Assembly (NCBI GenBank): GCA_022539475.1
Contig: VCMS01000065.1
Coordinates: forward strand, 62,001 to 126,000
Reading direction: 5' to 3'
DNA from: Gracilaria domingensis
Taxonomy: Eukaryota; Rhodophyta; Florideophyceae; Gracilariales; Gracilariaceae
DNA: 64,000 bases
This document shows positions 61,190 to 64,000 of the stretch, in pieces. Both the position numbers and the translations under genes were made by a program. Position 1 is the stretch's first letter, and every line of letters starts with the position of its first letter. Under the pieces are notes generated by a model. That model had not been told where the DNA came from. It ran no database searches and was given only the letters and a program-made list of their open reading frames with translations.

Positions 61190-62046
61190 TGTGGTGCAAA
61201 ACCCTCGACGGGAAGCAACAAACCGCGTCGCGGACGAGCACCTCAGGGTGTTCAGGCCCTGCTCCCTGTGAAGGGCAGTCGAGCGGCAGAACCCTCCGAT
61301 AGGGCCAACACGAGCCGGGTGTAAATCCGGGTGGCCCCGATCTGGGCGTGCAGTCGGAGGTAAAAGGGGTAGAATCGGCGTAGGTATCCGGATGGTTCCG
61401 GCGAGCCACAGCTAGTGGGGGTATCCAGCCCAACGGTATGGGACGACAAAAGATCGACAAACGAGCCGCACTGCGGAGCACTGACTCGCGATAAGCGGGA
61501 AAACTCCCGAGACAAATAAAACAAACCTACAATGTAGGGCAGAGTAGCGAAAGCCGTAAGACGGAAATGAAAACAATAAAATAGATAAGAAAAGTGCCGT
61601 GACGACGGATTAGTACTCCTCAGGGACGGAGGTTGGTTGATCAGCCCGGAATTGCGGCGGTATTCCCCAGGATGGGGCTGGTGACCGTGCGCAAGCGGCA
61701 AGAAGATCAGAGCCAAAGGCCTCGTTGAGGTTTACTTCCCGTACAGTGGCGGCAAGTGCCGCCACTTATATACGGCACTTGAAAATATCAATTAAAATAT
61801 CTAACTATCCGGCGCTGCCGGCCAATACACTACAGGTGTGCAACCGTGGCAGGCTTGCCACGGCGCACCCGCTATCGGGCCAACTTGGCACACGTGTGCA
61901 GAAATACTACCCTTCCTAGGCATAACCCAAAATAGGGGCACTACCCCAGTAGCCTCTCATAACCTGAGGTGTCGAAGCCGATGACGGATCAACAAACTAT
62001 GAAAAGCACCTCGGTGCATCCCCACAAAAGGGCGTTTTGCTCTACA
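61190..62046 (-). repeat. 5' LTR of the chromovirus
   Basis: 857 bp. On the minus strand it is followed after two bases by TGGTCTCCCGACCTAG, a TGGT-starting stretch in the position of a tRNA primer binding site. I could not assign the tRNA. Confidence 0.93.
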
Positions 62047-63072
62047 GGGATGTGGCCAAAGGACTTTAGGTTCCTGACGTGGGCTCAGGCCAAATGGAAA
62101 GGAACATCCGCTTCTGCCTCTGATACCGTGCGACAATCTCAAAGTATTGCAGACAAGAAACAGTGGAATGATGTAATGTCCATAGTCTACAAACGAATGG
62201 GTATGTATTACAAAATGGTTTCCGTTCGTGACATTCTGCAACAGGACCAGGCGCGAATCGCGGACGTTTTCTTGCGTCATACACCGACGAAAAAAAGTAT
62301 ATGGAAGAATCCTGAGCAACAGGTCGACCGCACAACAATCCAAAGAGGCGCGCCAGCGGTTTACGCTACCCATGGTGAGCTCATTAAGAAGCGTGAAGAG
62401 CAGGAGAAAAAAGCCAAGGAGGAAGAGCTGGCCAAAGCGAAACGCAAGATCGAAGCCGCAGAGAAGCGTCAGCGTGAGTCTGAGCGAAAGGAAGCGCTTG
62501 CCACTGAGCGCCAGAAAAAGTTAGAGGAAAAAGCCAAGCTTCGTTCTGAGGCTGCTGTTTTGCGCGAGAAGCAAAGGAAAGAAAAGGCAAAGCGCAAGGC
62601 TGCTGCGGCAGTTGAACGTCAGCTTAAAAAAGAAGACCGCGAGCGGAAGGCGTTGCTGCGCAAGAATAAGAAGCAGAAAACGAATATTGGTGTTCGTTGT
62701 ACTCCTAATGTGGTGACTGTTCCTTCTGGGGCTCTGTTAAACTCATCGAGTAGTGAAAAGGAAGATTCCCGAACCAATGTCGGCACTGGAAAGGCTGACA
62801 ATATTGAGAACCGGAAAAGAGCCGCGGTAGTCGAAGAGCAAAACGCAGAAGAGAGAGCGATTGCATGCAGTCTTTTAGACTTACAAAACGTGCCCGAGAG
62901 CGTTCTGAGGAGTCATCATGTCGGCTTGGTTGAGTCCGTAGGGGACCAAAGTGTTTTGGATGACGACGAATGGGCGTGCTGGGCGTTGGTACCGAAGACG
63001 GGGAATGTTCCACAATGCCCTGGATTTGGCAAAAACGGCGGTGACGAGAGTGGTGAAGAGTCAGCTGCGTAG
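62047..63072 (+). pseudogene. Pogo-like transposase, 3' part
   Basis: After the second GGGAT copy the frame resumes with GMWPKDFRFLTWAQAKWKG, the segment equivalent to the 'G-[IF]-x-P-x-[ND]' block that follows the DDE core in pogo relatives. A long Lys/Glu/Arg coiled coil follows (from KKREEQEKKAKEEE over about 110 residues), then an acidic tail ending at TAG/TAA around 63070. Its separation from the 5' part is due entirely to the LTR element. Confidence 0.8.
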
Positions 63073-63231
63073 CTCGTTCATCGTAGCATTTTAGAACTTC
63101 ATACTTGGTGGACGTTGAGTACACACACAGACCTATCATTGGGTCAGATGGGTTTTTAAATTGAGGCACGCATATAGCGGCTACTTGCGTTTGTTGAAAA
63201 GGTGTTCCACATTGCCCTGACCAGGAAGGTA

Positions 63232-64000
63232 GACTCGTACAGAAGACGTAGTCAAACAAAGAGAAGAAAAGAAAGAATCTCCAAGAAAAGGTAGTCAATA
63301 GCCGTGTGCAAGCAAGCAGCAGGCTTGCTGGCACGGAGACAGTGAAAAATCAAAAAAAAAACCACAGAAAACCCCAATGCTGGGGCGGAAATCTTTCTTG
63401 CAATCAGTGATAGAAGCGAAACAAAATCACAACTCTTACTGGGTATATTGAGATTCCAAACCGTCCCAAGAGTACTATTCCCACTCAAATCTCTTAAAAT
63501 GACTATACGGATAGCATAGTACACCGGCAAGGGCCATAGTGCCCAGACCCCACACTCAAGATGAATCTCAAGTGTTTTCACTTTTAATTTGCAGTTATCG
63601 AAGTAAAACTTGGTTGACTTTTACTTTAATTGGTTCAAACGCTGCTCCACCCGTCTTCGTAGACACAAAAATAAGTAATTCTAATTAATTAAAGAAGTGC
63701 ACATTCAGCAAGGGTTGCACACGTGCACAAACCCACTGTCATAGTGTGCGACAATTAACCAATTAACCATACTACCTTCTACTCCCTACAGTCCGATTCT
63801 GAACACTCACACTTGTTCTTACTTCCTGCTCTGGTGCACGTTAACAAGTCATTTACCTTCCAACGTTCCACGGAGAGGTGAATCTTTAAATACCGGCCGG
63901 CACGTGCACGGGCGCATCACTCTAAATGAAGACTCTTACTCCAAATACACCTACAATGGGTTTGGTCTACAAGCAGCAGCAGCAAAGCTCGTTGTTGTTC
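63232..64000. other. AT-rich flank without a recognised gene
   Basis: Beyond the transposon's right TA. It contains A-runs and T-rich stretches and no supported open frame up to the window end. Confidence 0.4.

Larger units (their letters stand above)
50271..62046 (-). mobile_element. Ty3/gypsy LTR retrotransposon, chromovirus type, minus strand
   Basis: 11,776 bp, flanked by the 5-bp target duplication GGGAT (50266-50270 and 62047-62051). Two 857-bp LTRs begin TG and end CA. Read on the minus strand the order is LTR, gag, protease, reverse transcriptase, RNase H, integrase, chromodomain, an antisense open frame, polypurine tract, LTR. This is the Ty3/gypsy order with the C-terminal chromodomain that defines chromoviruses. 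I found a single difference between the LTRs, so the insertion is very recent. All expected coding parts are open over their length and the copy looks whole. Confidence 0.95.
48629..63229 (+). mobile_element. Pogo-like (Tc1/mariner superfamily) DNA transposon, split by an LTR element
   Basis: Terminal inverted repeats of 27 bp with one mismatch: CCTTCCTGGTCAGGGCAATG begins at 48629 and its complement ends at 63229. A TA dinucleotide flanks each end (48627-48628 and 63230-63231), the target duplication of the Tc1/mariner superfamily. A subterminal AATGTGGAACACC also recurs near both ends. Removing the inserted LTR element and its 5-bp duplication leaves about 2.8 kb, normal for a pogo-like element with one transposase gene. 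The transposase frame is now cut in two. Confidence 0.88.

Noticed and set aside
1-64000. CRISPR arrays, rRNA genes, telomeric repeats
   Set aside because: No spaced direct-repeat array, no rRNA-like sequence and no telomere repeat tract was seen.

Overview
Nuclear DNA of a photosynthetic eukaryote, most likely a mesophilic unicellular or simple red alga (inference). The main support is a plastid-targeted phosphoribulokinase with a short inter-cysteine loop, an isoamylase-type starch debranching enzyme with no transit peptide (cytosolic floridean starch), a PAPS transporter of the kind needed for sulfated polysaccharides, a very GC-rich gene-dense left part, and almost intronless genes. The only intron I can support is one of 119 nt in histone H1.

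Layout. 1-13.6 kb is a decayed tandem array. Its ancestral unit appears to be [small basic protein with a PP1-docking-like motif] - [serine palmitoyltransferase subunit LCB1] - [RS-domain protein on the opposite strand]. One complete LCB1 (3254-4729), a second LCB1 3' half cut by the window start, three paralogues of the small basic protein and one complete RS gene survive. The other unit members are short pseudogene remnants. 14-45.5 kb is a normal housekeeping stretch: plastid bifunctional nuclease, histone H1, phosphoribulokinase, tRNA-Glu(CTC), TRAPPC8/Trs85, an ELO fatty-acid elongase, a PAPST1-like transporter, a CDCA7-type zinc-finger protein, a type I membrane protein of unknown role, the debranching enzyme, a tail-anchored protein, a GATA factor, an unidentified Ala-rich protein and an acyltransferase-3 membrane protein. 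Several of these genes have a sense-strand C-rich tract shortly before the start codon.

From about 43 kb the base composition becomes much more AT-rich and genes thin out. 48.6-63.2 kb is a nested mobile element. A pogo-like DNA transposon (27-bp terminal inverted repeats, TA target duplication) carries a Ty3/gypsy chromovirus (857-bp LTRs, GGGAT target duplication) inserted in its transposase gene. The LTR element lies on the minus strand, is very young, and carries an extra 599-residue open frame in antisense next to its 3' LTR.

Functionally the window links sphingolipid synthesis (LCB1), very-long-chain fatty acid elongation (ELO), membrane traffic (TRAPPC8), carbon fixation and storage (PRK, debranching enzyme) and sulfation (PAPS transport). 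No operon logic is expected. All protein identities come from motif and sequence recognition by eye, without database searches.
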